From Bacilli bacterium (GTDB lineage Bacteria; Bacillota_I; Bacilli_A; RFN20; CAG-826), in contig JAGCDH010000007.1 of assembly GCA_017651165.1 (NCBI GenBank), positions 1 through 64,000 of the forward strand: a DNA stretch of 64,000 nt, given 5' to 3'. The translations under genes were made by a program, and so were the position numbers. Below the pieces are notes generated by a model that was given only the letters and a program-made list of their open reading frames with translations, had not been told where the DNA came from and did no database searches. This document shows positions 44,338-52,764 of this stretch, one piece after another; the stretch's first letter is position 1; every line of letters starts with the position of its first letter.

Positions 44338-44946
44338 TTAGTCAAAAATAGTTTTATTGTTTCTAATTGCATCTATGATGCGATCTATTTCTTCTTTACC
44401 GACCTTTCTCGATGTTGGAGGAAGATTATCTAATGGGAACCAATCGACATCATCAGTTTCGTATTCATGCTCATGCAAATCGCCTTGAAGTTTGGCTTCA
44501 AAAACTACCAAAAATTCAGGCACGCCTACGTTAGTTTTGAACGGAGTCCGATTAAGAACACCCACTAATCTGACGATTTCAATATCAGCGCCAGCTTCTT
44601 GACTAGATTCATTAATCGCGGTTTGACCAGGAGAGTCATATAAATCAGCCCAGCCTCCAGGGAAAGAATAAGTTCCACTATTGCTTTCTCTAACCATGAG
44701 AACTTTATCGCGATTCTTATTTAGAATAACCGCTCTCACAGACACACTTGGTGTAGGATAAATATCTCTAGAGAAATAATTAGGACGATGGAATTCGATT
44801 TCCATCAGTTTTTCTAGCATCTCAAGAGTAAGATCGTTGATTTGTTGATAGTTAGTAATAGCGTATGGATCTTTAGAAAAAACCAATCCGATTTTGGCGA
44901 TGGATTGGATTTTCAATATGTAATCGTAAAGCTCTTTGGTATCCAT
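44338..44946 (-). CDS. NUDIX hydrolase
   Basis: This 202-aa enzyme has a helical N-terminal domain as in ADP-ribose-type NUDIX proteins of Firmicutes, then a NUDIX core with SFPGGWADLYDSPGQTA and NESSQEAGADIE. The box departs from consensus (Asn-Glu-Ser-Ser-Gln-Glu in place of REUxEE) but keeps the key Glu residues. It overlaps cdaA by one base. Confidence 0.85.
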   Translation of the reverse strand: MDTKELYDYILKIQSIAKIGLVFSKDPYAITNYQQINDLTLEMLEKLMEIEFHRPNYFSRDIYPTPSVSVRAVILNKNRDKVLMVRESNSGTYSFPGGWADLYDSPGQTAINESSQEAGADIEIVRLVGVLNRTPFKTNVGVPEFLVVFEAKLQGDLHEHEYETDDVDWFPLDNLPPTSRKVGKEEIDRIIDAIRNNKTIFD

Positions 44947-45752
44947 TATTCTTCCGATTCGTTTTCGCTTTCGCTATCAGTATCACCCATATAGTTTTCA
45001 AAAACTCTAAGGAAGTTTGTTTGATTGACAGCTTCTAAATCACCATTAACAGCGAATGAAATACGACCTGTTTCTTCAGAAACAACAACAGTCACAGCGT
45101 CAGAAACTTCAGAAATACCGATAGCCGCTCTATGTCTGGAACCATATTTACCAGCGAATGGCTTGGTTGTTGGAGTAAAGAAAACACTAGCCGCAACAAT
45201 TTCATTGCCGTGAATCACCACAGCACCGTCATGGAGACGAGTACCTGGATAGAAAATGGTGAGAAGAATTTCACTTGTGACAGGAGCGTGAACTGGGACA
45301 CCATTTCTAATGATATCTTTTAAGCTGGTATTCTTTTCAAAAGTCATGATTGCTCCAATTCTTGAATTGGAGAGAGCGATAACCGCTGTTTCAATATTCT
45401 TATAAAGTTGTTGTGTATCATAAATCTTTTCAATACCAAAATTGGCCGCTTTAGCAGTGGCACGTGAGAATGGATTGGCAATGAATTTACGCACATCGCC
45501 TAAGTTAGCAAAGAAGATGGCGGCTAAACCAGCAGCGGAAATAAAGGCCACTAAAATGCAGACATAATCTAAACCAAGGAAGAAACCTAGTAAGAAGAAA
45601 AAGGCAGAAATACCAAGGAAAACAAAAGAGAAGCGGCGTTTAGCGACCTTGAGAAGGACGAAAACCAAAACACCATAAATCGCTAAAATAGAAAGAAGCG
45701 AAATGATGAAATAAGCTAATCTTGTTTCAACTGGATCCCATGGAAAATTCAT
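44946..45752 (-). CDS. cdaA: Diadenylate cyclase (CdaA type)
   Basis: This 268-aa protein makes c-di-AMP from two ATP. Three N-terminal membrane helices (about 12-90) precede a DisA_N domain with LHDGAVVIHG (near 173) and the RHRAAIG motif (near 205). c-di-AMP controls K+ and osmotic balance in Firmicutes. The usual partners cdaR and glmM are not adjacent; a NUDIX gene follows instead. Confidence 0.94.
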   Translation of the reverse strand: MNFPWDPVETRLAYFIISLLSILAIYGVLVFVLLKVAKRRFSFVFLGISAFFFLLGFFLGLDYVCILVAFISAAGLAAIFFANLGDVRKFIANPFSRATAKAANFGIEKIYDTQQLYKNIETAVIALSNSRIGAIMTFEKNTSLKDIIRNGVPVHAPVTSEILLTIFYPGTRLHDGAVVIHGNEIVAASVFFTPTTKPFAGKYGSRHRAAIGISEVSDAVTVVVSEETGRISFAVNGDLEAVNQTNFLRVFENYMGDTDSESENESEE

Positions 45753-45833
45753 AATACTTGTGTTCCTTTTATGCCTTTAGGCGTAATTTAATGATATATA
45801 TTTACAAATATATTTTCAACATTAAGGGTTAAA

Positions 45834-46214
45834 TTAGACAATTTTTGCGATTGTCAAATCGCTTTTTTGTTTTCTTCTCGCAAATGAGCAGCGATGCTTT
45901 CTAGAGAAATCTAGGACGGCTTTTTCACCTTGTTCAGTGATTCTAAAATAGAGTTTTTTGCTATCGGGGTCAAAGATCTTACCGATATAACCGTGTCTAA
46001 AAAGCATGAGGGTAAGGCGACATACTTTCTTACTTGAGTAAGAAGATAATGTTTCAAAAGTAATTAGACTCATAAATTGAGTTGTTTCTTCATCGATGAC
46101 ACCACTGAGAATTTTATAGATACCTTCGTTAAGTGGATAATAGGATTTTTTGTTTAGTTCCGAAATCGTGAGCAGAACCTTGTAATAAGTTTGATTAATA
46201 GTGAATTCTTTCAT
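45834..46214 (-). CDS. Possible winged-helix protein
   Basis: This 126-aa basic protein has a pattern of helices followed by GYIGKIFDPDSKKLYFRITEQGEKAVLDF, which resembles the wing and last helix of a winged-helix fold. No family is recognised. Confidence 0.5.
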   Translation of the reverse strand: MKEFTINQTYYKVLLTISELNKKSYYPLNEGIYKILSGVIDEETTQFMSLITFETLSSYSSKKVCRLTLMLFRHGYIGKIFDPDSKKLYFRITEQGEKAVLDFSRKHRCSFARRKQKSDLTIAKIV

Positions 46215-46264
46215 ACCTCTAATAGTCTACCGATTTATATAATAAAGGTCAAAGACATTCTCTA

Positions 46265-46293
46265 TTGAGAAACATATCTAACTTAGGTAAAAT
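46265..46293 (+). promoter_or_regulatory. Promoter of deoD
   Basis: -35 TTGAGA (46265-46270), a 17-bp spacer and -10 TAAAAT (46288-46293) are seen. Confidence 0.6.
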
Positions 46294-46318
46294 AACAAAG
46301 GAAATGGAGAAATAACAT

Positions 46319-47038
46319 ATGCCGACACCTCATAACAGTGCCAATCCTGGCGATTTTGCTAACGTTGTTTTAATGCCCGGCGATCCTTTAAGGGCGAAAT
46401 TAATTGCAGACACATATCTACACGATGTCAAACTAGTGACTAGTGTGAGAAACATATACGGTTATACCGGTTATACCAAAAACGGAAAGAAGATTAGCGT
46501 CATGGCTTCCGGTATGGGTATGCCATCCATTGGTATTTATTCATACGAGCTATATTCCCGCTATAACGTGGACACCATTATCCGCGTTGGAACATGCGGC
46601 GCGTATCAAGAAAATATTAACCTATTTGATATCATTGTTGCTAATGCAGCATCCACTGATAGTAACTGGATCCATCAATATGGATTAAATGGTCACTATT
46701 CCGCTGGCGCAAGCTTTGATTTAGTAGAAACTGCTGTCAATGCCGCGAGAAAGAGAAACATTCCAGTTCACGTTGGTAATGTTCTCTCATCTGATGTCTT
46801 CTATAACGCTGACAAAGAAGGATGGAAGAAATGGGCTGATATGAACGTCTTAGCGGTTGAAATGGAAGCGTTCTCCTTATATTGCAACGCTGCTAAATTA
46901 AAGAAAAAAGCCCTTTGCTTATTAACAGTAAGTGACTCCTTCTTAATCAAAGATGAACTCACACCTGAACAAAGACAAACAGGCTTATTAAGAATGATTG
47001 AAATCGGTGTTGAAACCGCTGAAAAATTCGCTAAATAA
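46319..47038 (+). CDS. deoD: Purine nucleoside phosphorylase
   Basis: This 239-aa hexameric-type enzyme cleaves purine nucleosides with phosphate. It shows VVLMPGDPLRAKLIAD, GMGMPSIGIYSYEL, RVGTCGAYQ and the active-site region AVEMEAFSLY. GGAG precedes the ATG. Confidence 0.95.
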   Translation: MPTPHNSANPGDFANVVLMPGDPLRAKLIADTYLHDVKLVTSVRNIYGYTGYTKNGKKISVMASGMGMPSIGIYSYELYSRYNVDTIIRVGTCGAYQENINLFDIIVANAASTDSNWIHQYGLNGHYSAGASFDLVETAVNAARKRNIPVHVGNVLSSDVFYNADKEGWKKWADMNVLAVEMEAFSLYCNAAKLKKKALCLLTVSDSFLIKDELTPEQRQTGLLRMIEIGVETAEKFAK

Positions 47039-47055
47039 TTATTGAATTCCAATGG

Positions 47056-47093
47056 GTACGCATCCTTTTGCTAGAGAGGGTGCGTGCTTTTTT
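47056..47093 (+). terminator. Terminator of deoD
   Basis: The 10-bp stem GTACGCATCC/GGGTGCGTGC (two G-U pairs) is followed by six T. Confidence 0.85.
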
Positions 47094-47094
47094 A

Positions 47095-49482
47095 TTACTT
47101 ATCTAATTTCCTATATAAAATTAATAAAGAATTAAGCACGAGTAGAACGGTTAGGCCTGTATCGGCGATAACTGGGACCACCATTGGAATCTTTTCTTTA
47201 AGGATAATAACGAGTATCGCAACGATCGCTTTGACCGCTAAAGCGAAGATGATGTTGAATATGGCAGTATGACGAGCGGTTCTTGCAATTTTTACTGATT
47301 GATAGACCCTTGCTGGATTATCGTTCATGATGACAACATCAGCGTTTTGGACAGCGATATCACTACCAATAGCGCCCATCGCAAATCCGACATCGCTTCT
47401 CATGATGCTTGGGGCATCATTGATACCATCACCAACGAAGGCAACGTTGTGTTTTTCGTGACGCATTTCTTGCTCTAAGATTTCGGTCTTTTGTTCTGGA
47501 GTTAATTCGCTATAAACACGGTCAATACCAAGCTCTTTTTGTAAGGCTTGAGCGTTCTCGTCTTTATCGCCAGTCAATAAGACAACTTCCATCTTTTCTT
47601 TATGAAGTAAATGCACCATATCATAGGCTTCTTTTTTAACCTCATCATCAAGCACAATATAGCCGAGGTATTTGCCATCTTTTTGACAATAAACAATTGT
47701 TCCTTGTTCTTTAGCTTCTTCAATCTTCACGCCTGTTTTAAGCATATGAGAATAGTTACCTGCGTAGATGCGTGAACCTTCAAAAGTAGTTTCTACACCA
47801 TAACCAGCGATTTCTTTATAATCGACTTGTTGGCTCGCTAAAGATTTAACATCGATTTCATGACAGACCGCTTTAGCGATTGGGTGAGTTGATAAGCATT
47901 CAGCAGCGTATAAAGAATTCAATAATTCTTTTTCTTCCACTCCTTCTGCGGTTACCACTTTTTGAATGACAAAGACACCTTGTGTCAATGTGCCTGTCTT
48001 GTCAGTCACTACTTTAGTTAAGTCATTAATCTCATCCATGTAGTTAGTACCTTTAATAACGATGCCGTTTTTGCTGGCTAAACCAATCGCGGCAAAGTAG
48101 GCAAGTGGGACAGAAATCACGATTGCGCATGGACAACCTGTAACTAAGATCTTAAGACCACTGACAAAGTATTCTCTCCAATCATTGGTAATAAGACCAC
48201 CTATTAGTAAAACTAATACAGATAAGAGAACAATCGCTGGAGTATACCATCTCGCGAACTTAGCGATAAATTCATCCGCTTTACTCTTCTTTTCACCACT
48301 ATTGGAAATTAATTCAATAATCTTAGCAACAGCGCTATCTTCATATTTTTTAGCAACTTTAATTTTAATTAAACCTGATTTAACTAAACAGCCTGCTAAG
48401 ACTTCAGAACTATTGATATCGGCTAACACTGGGACAAATTCACCAGTAAGGGATGATTTATCGACATAGGCAGTACCATCGATGACTTCACCATCGACTG
48501 GAATCATTTCACCAGCGCCAATAACAACTGTATCGCCGATGTTTAATTCTTCTGGATCAACTTTAATTACTTGACCATCTCTTTCTAAATTAGCGTATTC
48601 CACTCTTAATTGGACAGCAGACATAACTGCAGCTTTGCTGCGGTTAGTGGCCACTTTTTCGACGATTTGTCCAACTTGAAATAAGCCAACCACCATAGTC
48701 GCTTCCATAGCGAAATGGGTACCGTGATGGATATCTCCTTCGTTCAAATGAATAATCGCTAAGACAGTAGCGCCTATTACTGCGATACTAATCAATAGAT
48801 TATGGTCAATGATATTGCGGAGATTCTTGATATGAATAACAACTCTCCAAAAAACATCATATGTTAAGAGTAATGTAGCAACGCTATAAATAGCGAATCT
48901 AATCCAACCAGTATTATCAAACTGTGGAAATACAGTAAGGCATAAGACAATAGCAACAATACCAAATATAACTCTAGCTAATAAGAACCACATACCTTTG
49001 GTAAAGAGTTTTTCTTTGTGCTCTTTTTTGGATTCTATCTCATGGATATCCAAAGGATCGCTTTCCACCTGAGCAATAACCTTTTTGATTTGTTCCACAG
49101 TAAATGGTTTGTTTTTATAAGTAATAAACAGTTTATTAGTGGAGAAATCAATATGGGCGCTTTCAACACCTTCTTGCTTTGCAAGATGTAGCTCTGATTT
49201 GTGTGCACAGTTTGGACAATCAAAGCCAGAGATATGATATGTCTTCTTTACTACTTTCTTATCTAGATCATGAATGTCTAATGGATCGCTTTCAACTTGT
49301 GCGATAACACTAGCGATTTCTTCAACACTCATTTCCTTATCTTTATAGGTAACGAACATTTTGTTCGTTGAGAAATCGATATGGCAGTAATCAATGCCTT
49401 CTTGTTTAGAAAGGTGCTGTTCTGACTTATGAGCGCAGTTAGGACAATCAAAACCGGAGATATGATATGTTTTCTTAATCAT
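47095..49482 (-). CDS. cadA: Heavy-metal P-type ATPase with two HMA domains (CadA/ZntA-like)
   Basis: This 795-aa exporter starts with two nearly identical HMA domains, each with a GFDCPNCAHKSE metal-binding CxxC (about residues 1-72 and 73-148). The P1B-type core follows: CPC in the membrane (TGCPCAIVIS near 450), DKTGTLTQG near 495, and GDGINDAPS. CPC with this regulator context points to Zn2+/Cd2+/Pb2+ efflux. The ATG at 49482 follows GGAGG and overlaps the regulator by 8 bases. Confidence 0.93.
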   Translation of the reverse strand: MIKKTYHISGFDCPNCAHKSEQHLSKQEGIDYCHIDFSTNKMFVTYKDKEMSVEEIASVIAQVESDPLDIHDLDKKVVKKTYHISGFDCPNCAHKSELHLAKQEGVESAHIDFSTNKLFITYKNKPFTVEQIKKVIAQVESDPLDIHEIESKKEHKEKLFTKGMWFLLARVIFGIVAIVLCLTVFPQFDNTGWIRFAIYSVATLLLTYDVFWRVVIHIKNLRNIIDHNLLISIAVIGATVLAIIHLNEGDIHHGTHFAMEATMVVGLFQVGQIVEKVATNRSKAAVMSAVQLRVEYANLERDGQVIKVDPEELNIGDTVVIGAGEMIPVDGEVIDGTAYVDKSSLTGEFVPVLADINSSEVLAGCLVKSGLIKIKVAKKYEDSAVAKIIELISNSGEKKSKADEFIAKFARWYTPAIVLLSVLVLLIGGLITNDWREYFVSGLKILVTGCPCAIVISVPLAYFAAIGLASKNGIVIKGTNYMDEINDLTKVVTDKTGTLTQGVFVIQKVVTAEGVEEKELLNSLYAAECLSTHPIAKAVCHEIDVKSLASQQVDYKEIAGYGVETTFEGSRIYAGNYSHMLKTGVKIEEAKEQGTIVYCQKDGKYLGYIVLDDEVKKEAYDMVHLLHKEKMEVVLLTGDKDENAQALQKELGIDRVYSELTPEQKTEILEQEMRHEKHNVAFVGDGINDAPSIMRSDVGFAMGAIGSDIAVQNADVVIMNDNPARVYQSVKIARTARHTAIFNIIFALAVKAIVAILVIILKEKIPMVVPVIADTGLTVLLVLNSLLILYRKLDK

Positions 49483-49852
49483 GGTCTTCTTCCTCCATGA
49501 CGTGGTCATACGCCACGCCTATGAGGAGGCGCACATGTTTATCCTTTAAAAAATAATAAACCTTAGTACCTTCTTTTCTAGTTCCTACTAAATCGGCGTC
49601 TTTTAAGACTTTTAATTGATGGGACACTAAAGATTGAGAGGCCCCTATCTCACTAGCGATATCATTGACACATTTTTCAATCATGCAGTCTAAGCTCTTG
49701 CAACTAGAACAATTGTGTTCGTGTTCGCAACATCCACAATGACATAAAGAATCGTCTAATAAGGCGAGCATGATTTTTAATCTTGTTTTATCAGAAGCCG
49801 TCACTAGAAGGCTTTCCATTTTGTTTAATGTTTTGTCCTGAATGTTTTTCAT
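49475..49852 (-). CDS. cadC: ArsR/SmtB-family metal sensor (CadC-like)
   Basis: This 125-aa repressor has a winged helix (ASQSLVSHQLKVLKDADLVG, EGTKVYYF). It carries a Cys/His-rich insert at residues 37-61 with eight Cys (LCHCGCCEHEHNC, SCKSLDC, EKC), more than in typical CadC. It should repress the cadA-like gene and release it when metal binds. Two operators lie just upstream. Confidence 0.9.
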   Translation of the reverse strand: MKNIQDKTLNKMESLLVTASDKTRLKIMLALLDDSLCHCGCCEHEHNCSSCKSLDCMIEKCVNDIASEIGASQSLVSHQLKVLKDADLVGTRKEGTKVYYFLKDKHVRLLIGVAYDHVMEEEDHD

Positions 49853-49875
49853 AATCTTTTCACTCCGGTACTATT

Positions 49876-49926
49876 ATATGAACGCTCATTCATATTTGCA
49901 ACTAAAAAATGAACAGCCATTCATAT
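49876..49926 (-). promoter_or_regulatory. Two ArsR/CadC-type operators
   Basis: ATGAAC-N4-ATTCAT occurs twice, at 49878-49893 and 49909-49924, with centres 31 bp apart (three helical turns). This is the inverted-repeat style used by SmtB/CadC/CzrA regulators. Confidence 0.7.
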
Positions 49927-49945
49927 TTAGCTGTTTTAAAAAAGA

Positions 49946-50809
49946 TTAGAAACCGTTAACTAAGCAAGTTAAATAGCCTAAAGCAATAGCGACTACAAAG
50001 CAGAAAAAGATGATGAATAATGTATTCTTCCAACTTCTTCTTTCTTTTAATAACACCATCACGCCTAGGCCGGAATTGACTAAAAGACCTGCAAAAAGGG
50101 CACCAAATGATAATGAACCTTTAACATAAAGTTCAGTAATTAATAAGCTAGAAGCACAGTTAGGAATTAAGCCAATAATAGAACTAAATAAAGGCGTTAA
50201 ATATCGGTTAGTGAGCATGAAAGATTCAAACTTTTCTGGACCAACTGCTTCAATAATTGAACCTAAAGCGACATTAATCACAAAGACACAAACAAACACT
50301 TTAATCGCATGGATTAATGGATGAATTAGGTGTGCGTGTGCAGGTGTATTCTCGTGATGATGTGTGTGACACTCTTTTTCTTCTTCAATATGATCAACTT
50401 CATCAACATGTTGATGACGGATCACCAAGTCAACAAGCATACCGATAAGAATACCCGTAGCAAGTTTAAGACCAATTAATGGGAAAATCGCTAATGACTT
50501 TTCACTCCAATTGGAAATAAGGGTTAGCAAAGCTTCATCACTACAGCTTAAGAAGACTGCGATGATGGTGCCTAAAGTAATGTATCTCTTAACATATAAT
50601 TCAGCGGCAACAACCGATGTTCCACATTGTGGAATTAGACCGAACAACGAACCAAAAATTGGTGATACTTTTTTCCTTTTAACTAAGAAGTTAGAGACTG
50701 GTGTTTCAATAAAAGAAAGAATGACGTGAAATAAAAACACGAAAGCAAAGATAATTAAGCTATCTTTTAACGAATCTAATAAGATGTCTCCAAATTGTTC
50801 CCAGGTCAT
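49946..50809 (-). CDS. Putative heavy-metal permease (ArsP_2/DUF2899-like)
   Basis: This 287-aa protein has about eight membrane helices in two repeated halves, each with GLIP(Q/N)C plus a (A/T)ELYVK motif (GLIPQCGTSVVAAELYVK and GLIPNCASSLLITELYVK). A His-rich loop (HTHHHENTPAHAH) joins the halves, suggesting metal binding. It sits upstream of the cadC-cadA genes. The exact metal is unknown. Confidence 0.75.
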   Translation of the reverse strand: MTWEQFGDILLDSLKDSLIIFAFVFLFHVILSFIETPVSNFLVKRKKVSPIFGSLFGLIPQCGTSVVAAELYVKRYITLGTIIAVFLSCSDEALLTLISNWSEKSLAIFPLIGLKLATGILIGMLVDLVIRHQHVDEVDHIEEEKECHTHHHENTPAHAHLIHPLIHAIKVFVCVFVINVALGSIIEAVGPEKFESFMLTNRYLTPLFSSIIGLIPNCASSLLITELYVKGSLSFGALFAGLLVNSGLGVMVLLKERRSWKNTLFIIFFCFVVAIALGYLTCLVNGF

Positions 50810-50823
50810 ATTGATTATTATAA

Positions 50824-50897
50824 TGGAGCACGCGACGGGAATCGAACCCGCACGATTAGCTTGGGAAGCTAAAGTTCTACCACTAAACTACGCGTGC
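50824..50897 (-). tRNA. tRNA-Gly (anticodon TCC)
   Basis: Acceptor GCACGCG/CGCGTGC, loop TTCCCAA and encoded CCA are seen. Confidence 0.95.
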
Positions 50898-50902
50898 TTC
50901 TT

Positions 50903-50928
50903 GTAAAAAAGCCCTTTTCAGGGCTCTT
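50903..50928 (-). terminator. Terminator between tRNA-Val and tRNA-Gly
   Basis: The stem GCCCT/AGGGC with a TTTC loop has a T-run on the minus strand. Confidence 0.7.
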
Positions 50929-50938
50929 TAAACGGTTT

Positions 50939-51014
50939 TGGTGGGTACTGACGGGATCGAACCGCCGACCTTCTGTACGTCAAACAGATGCTCTCCCAGC
51001 TGAGCTAAATACCC
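50939..51014 (-). tRNA. tRNA-Val (anticodon GAC)
   Basis: Acceptor GGGTATT/AGTACCC with one G-U pair, loop TTGACGT and encoded CCA are seen. Confidence 0.94.
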
Positions 51015-51017
51015 TTC

Positions 51018-51094
51018 TGGTGCCGACTACAGGAATTGAACCTGCAACCTACTGATTACGATTCAGTTGCTCTGCCAGATTGCGCTAAGTCGGC
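51018..51094 (-). tRNA. tRNA-Thr (anticodon CGT)
   Basis: Acceptor GCCGACT/AGTCGGC, loop ATCGTAA and encoded CCA are seen. Confidence 0.94.
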
Positions 51095-51113
51095 AACTGA
51101 AAGTCGCTTATAT

Positions 51114-51142
51114 ATAATAGTCAAATTAGAAAAAAGTTGCAA
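51114..51142 (-). promoter_or_regulatory. Promoter of the tRNA-Thr/Val unit
   Basis: On the minus strand, -35 TTGCAA, a 17-bp spacer and -10 TATTAT are seen. Confidence 0.65.
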
Positions 51143-51166
51143 CTACCAATTAATATTTTATTAAGG

Positions 51167-52690
51167 CTAAGCCTTTTTGCGTTTTGGAATTGGTGAAAAG
51201 ACAAATGCCTTCTTTTCCTTTTTGCATATTCTCTGAATAGCAAACTTACCTTGAGACATAGCGATTGGCAAACCACCAGGTCCTTGTTGCCATTGGCTAG
51301 CAATATAGAAATTCTTTAAGCCTTTAATGTGACCATTATGCGCGTACATACCACTCTTTGGAGTGAAGTAGAATGACATAAAGACACCATTAGAGGTATT
51401 GACATAGTTCTTAAATGTGCAAGGAGTTGCGACATCTAATAATTCAATATCACCCTTTAAATAAGGGAGACGTGTAACGATTCTGTCCATGACAACCTTA
51501 GCGAGATCATCTTTATATTTTCTGTATTTTTCTTTCTCTTTGATGAGAGCTTTCCAGAAAGGATAATCATAACTGGTTTGGTCTAATAAGACAGTCATAA
51601 GGGTGCGGTCTTTTCTAGTGAATGTTTCATCATAAGCATAGCTTCTAATGGTGAGATGATTGATATTCACACCACCACATTCAAATGGCTCGGTTTCAAA
51701 AGTTAATGGAATTGGTAAATTATCGTCTTTCTTAACTGAGAAAGATAAATAGACACAGCTTGGGCTTGGATTGCGCTTTGGGTTTTTGAAACGCTTTTCA
51801 AAAGAACGAACTGGATATTGGTCTCTTAAGAGTTTCTTTAAGGTGTAGTTCATATCTAAACAAGATATGACAGCATCACCTTCAATAACTGTACCATCAG
51901 TTAATCTCACGCCTTGAGCAGTATCGTCTTTAATAATGATGCTTTCAACATTAGCGTTTAACTTTAATTGTCCACCCAAAGCAATGAATTTTCTTCTCAT
52001 GCGTTCCACCATTGGTTTAGAACCACCAACAGGGATACCACCATCGCCTTTGACGATTGTGGCGTAGGAATAAATCATCGAGAAAAGATTACCATCACCA
52101 ACTTGGCATTTGGTTAATGCAAATCTAATCGCTGGTGATTTGAATTTAGCGGCAAACTTTTCACAAGTCATGCCCATGGATAAGATATAGCTCTTCCACA
52201 CAGATAAGACTTTGAATCCTAGTTTTAATTTACGGCCTAAAGGCATTAAAGATAATGGAAGATCTAAAGGTAATTCGACTTTGTTAAAGTCTCTGACCAT
52301 TTTAAAGAACTTATGAATCATCTTACTATCAACAGGAGATAATTCTTTCCATTCTCTTTCTGCACGGTCTAAATCGGTCCACATTGTGACTTTTTGGCCT
52401 TGATATTCATATGTCCCCCAACTTGGGAGATATAAAATGTTGTCTTGACTATCAATCGCACCAAGATTGTGCCACATCTCATTTAAAAGAGTGCCTTCTT
52501 TAGTGCCGGTCAACCAGTGGATGCAACCATCGATATAATATCCATTACGATACCAGCCTGTGCACATACCACCGACGCTTGGATTCTTTTCTAATAAGAT
52601 AACGTCAAAACCGTGCTGTTCCGCATAGATACCTGCGGATAATCCAGCTACACCAGCACCAATGATGACAATCGTTTTAATGTTTTGCAT
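51167..52690 (-). CDS. CrtI-like FAD-dependent oxidoreductase (phytoene desaturase family)
   Basis: This 507-aa flavoprotein opens with the dinucleotide fold VIIGAGVAGLSAGIYA, then VGGMCTGWYRNGYYIDGCIHWLTG, and ends QGPGGLPIAMSQGK, as in carotenoid desaturase and related oxidoreductases. No crtB or crtM is nearby, so a carotenoid role is not supported; related proteins in gut Firmicutes act on unknown lipids. Confidence 0.88.
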   Translation of the reverse strand: MQNIKTIVIIGAGVAGLSAGIYAEQHGFDVILLEKNPSVGGMCTGWYRNGYYIDGCIHWLTGTKEGTLLNEMWHNLGAIDSQDNILYLPSWGTYEYQGQKVTMWTDLDRAEREWKELSPVDSKMIHKFFKMVRDFNKVELPLDLPLSLMPLGRKLKLGFKVLSVWKSYILSMGMTCEKFAAKFKSPAIRFALTKCQVGDGNLFSMIYSYATIVKGDGGIPVGGSKPMVERMRRKFIALGGQLKLNANVESIIIKDDTAQGVRLTDGTVIEGDAVISCLDMNYTLKKLLRDQYPVRSFEKRFKNPKRNPSPSCVYLSFSVKKDDNLPIPLTFETEPFECGGVNINHLTIRSYAYDETFTRKDRTLMTVLLDQTSYDYPFWKALIKEKEKYRKYKDDLAKVVMDRIVTRLPYLKGDIELLDVATPCTFKNYVNTSNGVFMSFYFTPKSGMYAHNGHIKGLKNFYIASQWQQGPGGLPIAMSQGKFAIQRICKKEKKAFVFSPIPKRKKA

Positions 52691-52764
52691 GTAGTTACTA
52701 TATAAGATTTTGTAATTATGAGCACTCTACTCATAATACTTTTCACTCTACTAGGAGTATAAAT

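Noticed and set aside
51167-52690. Carotenoid biosynthesis cluster
   Set aside because: Only one CrtI-like oxidoreductase is present, with no phytoene or squalene synthase nearby.
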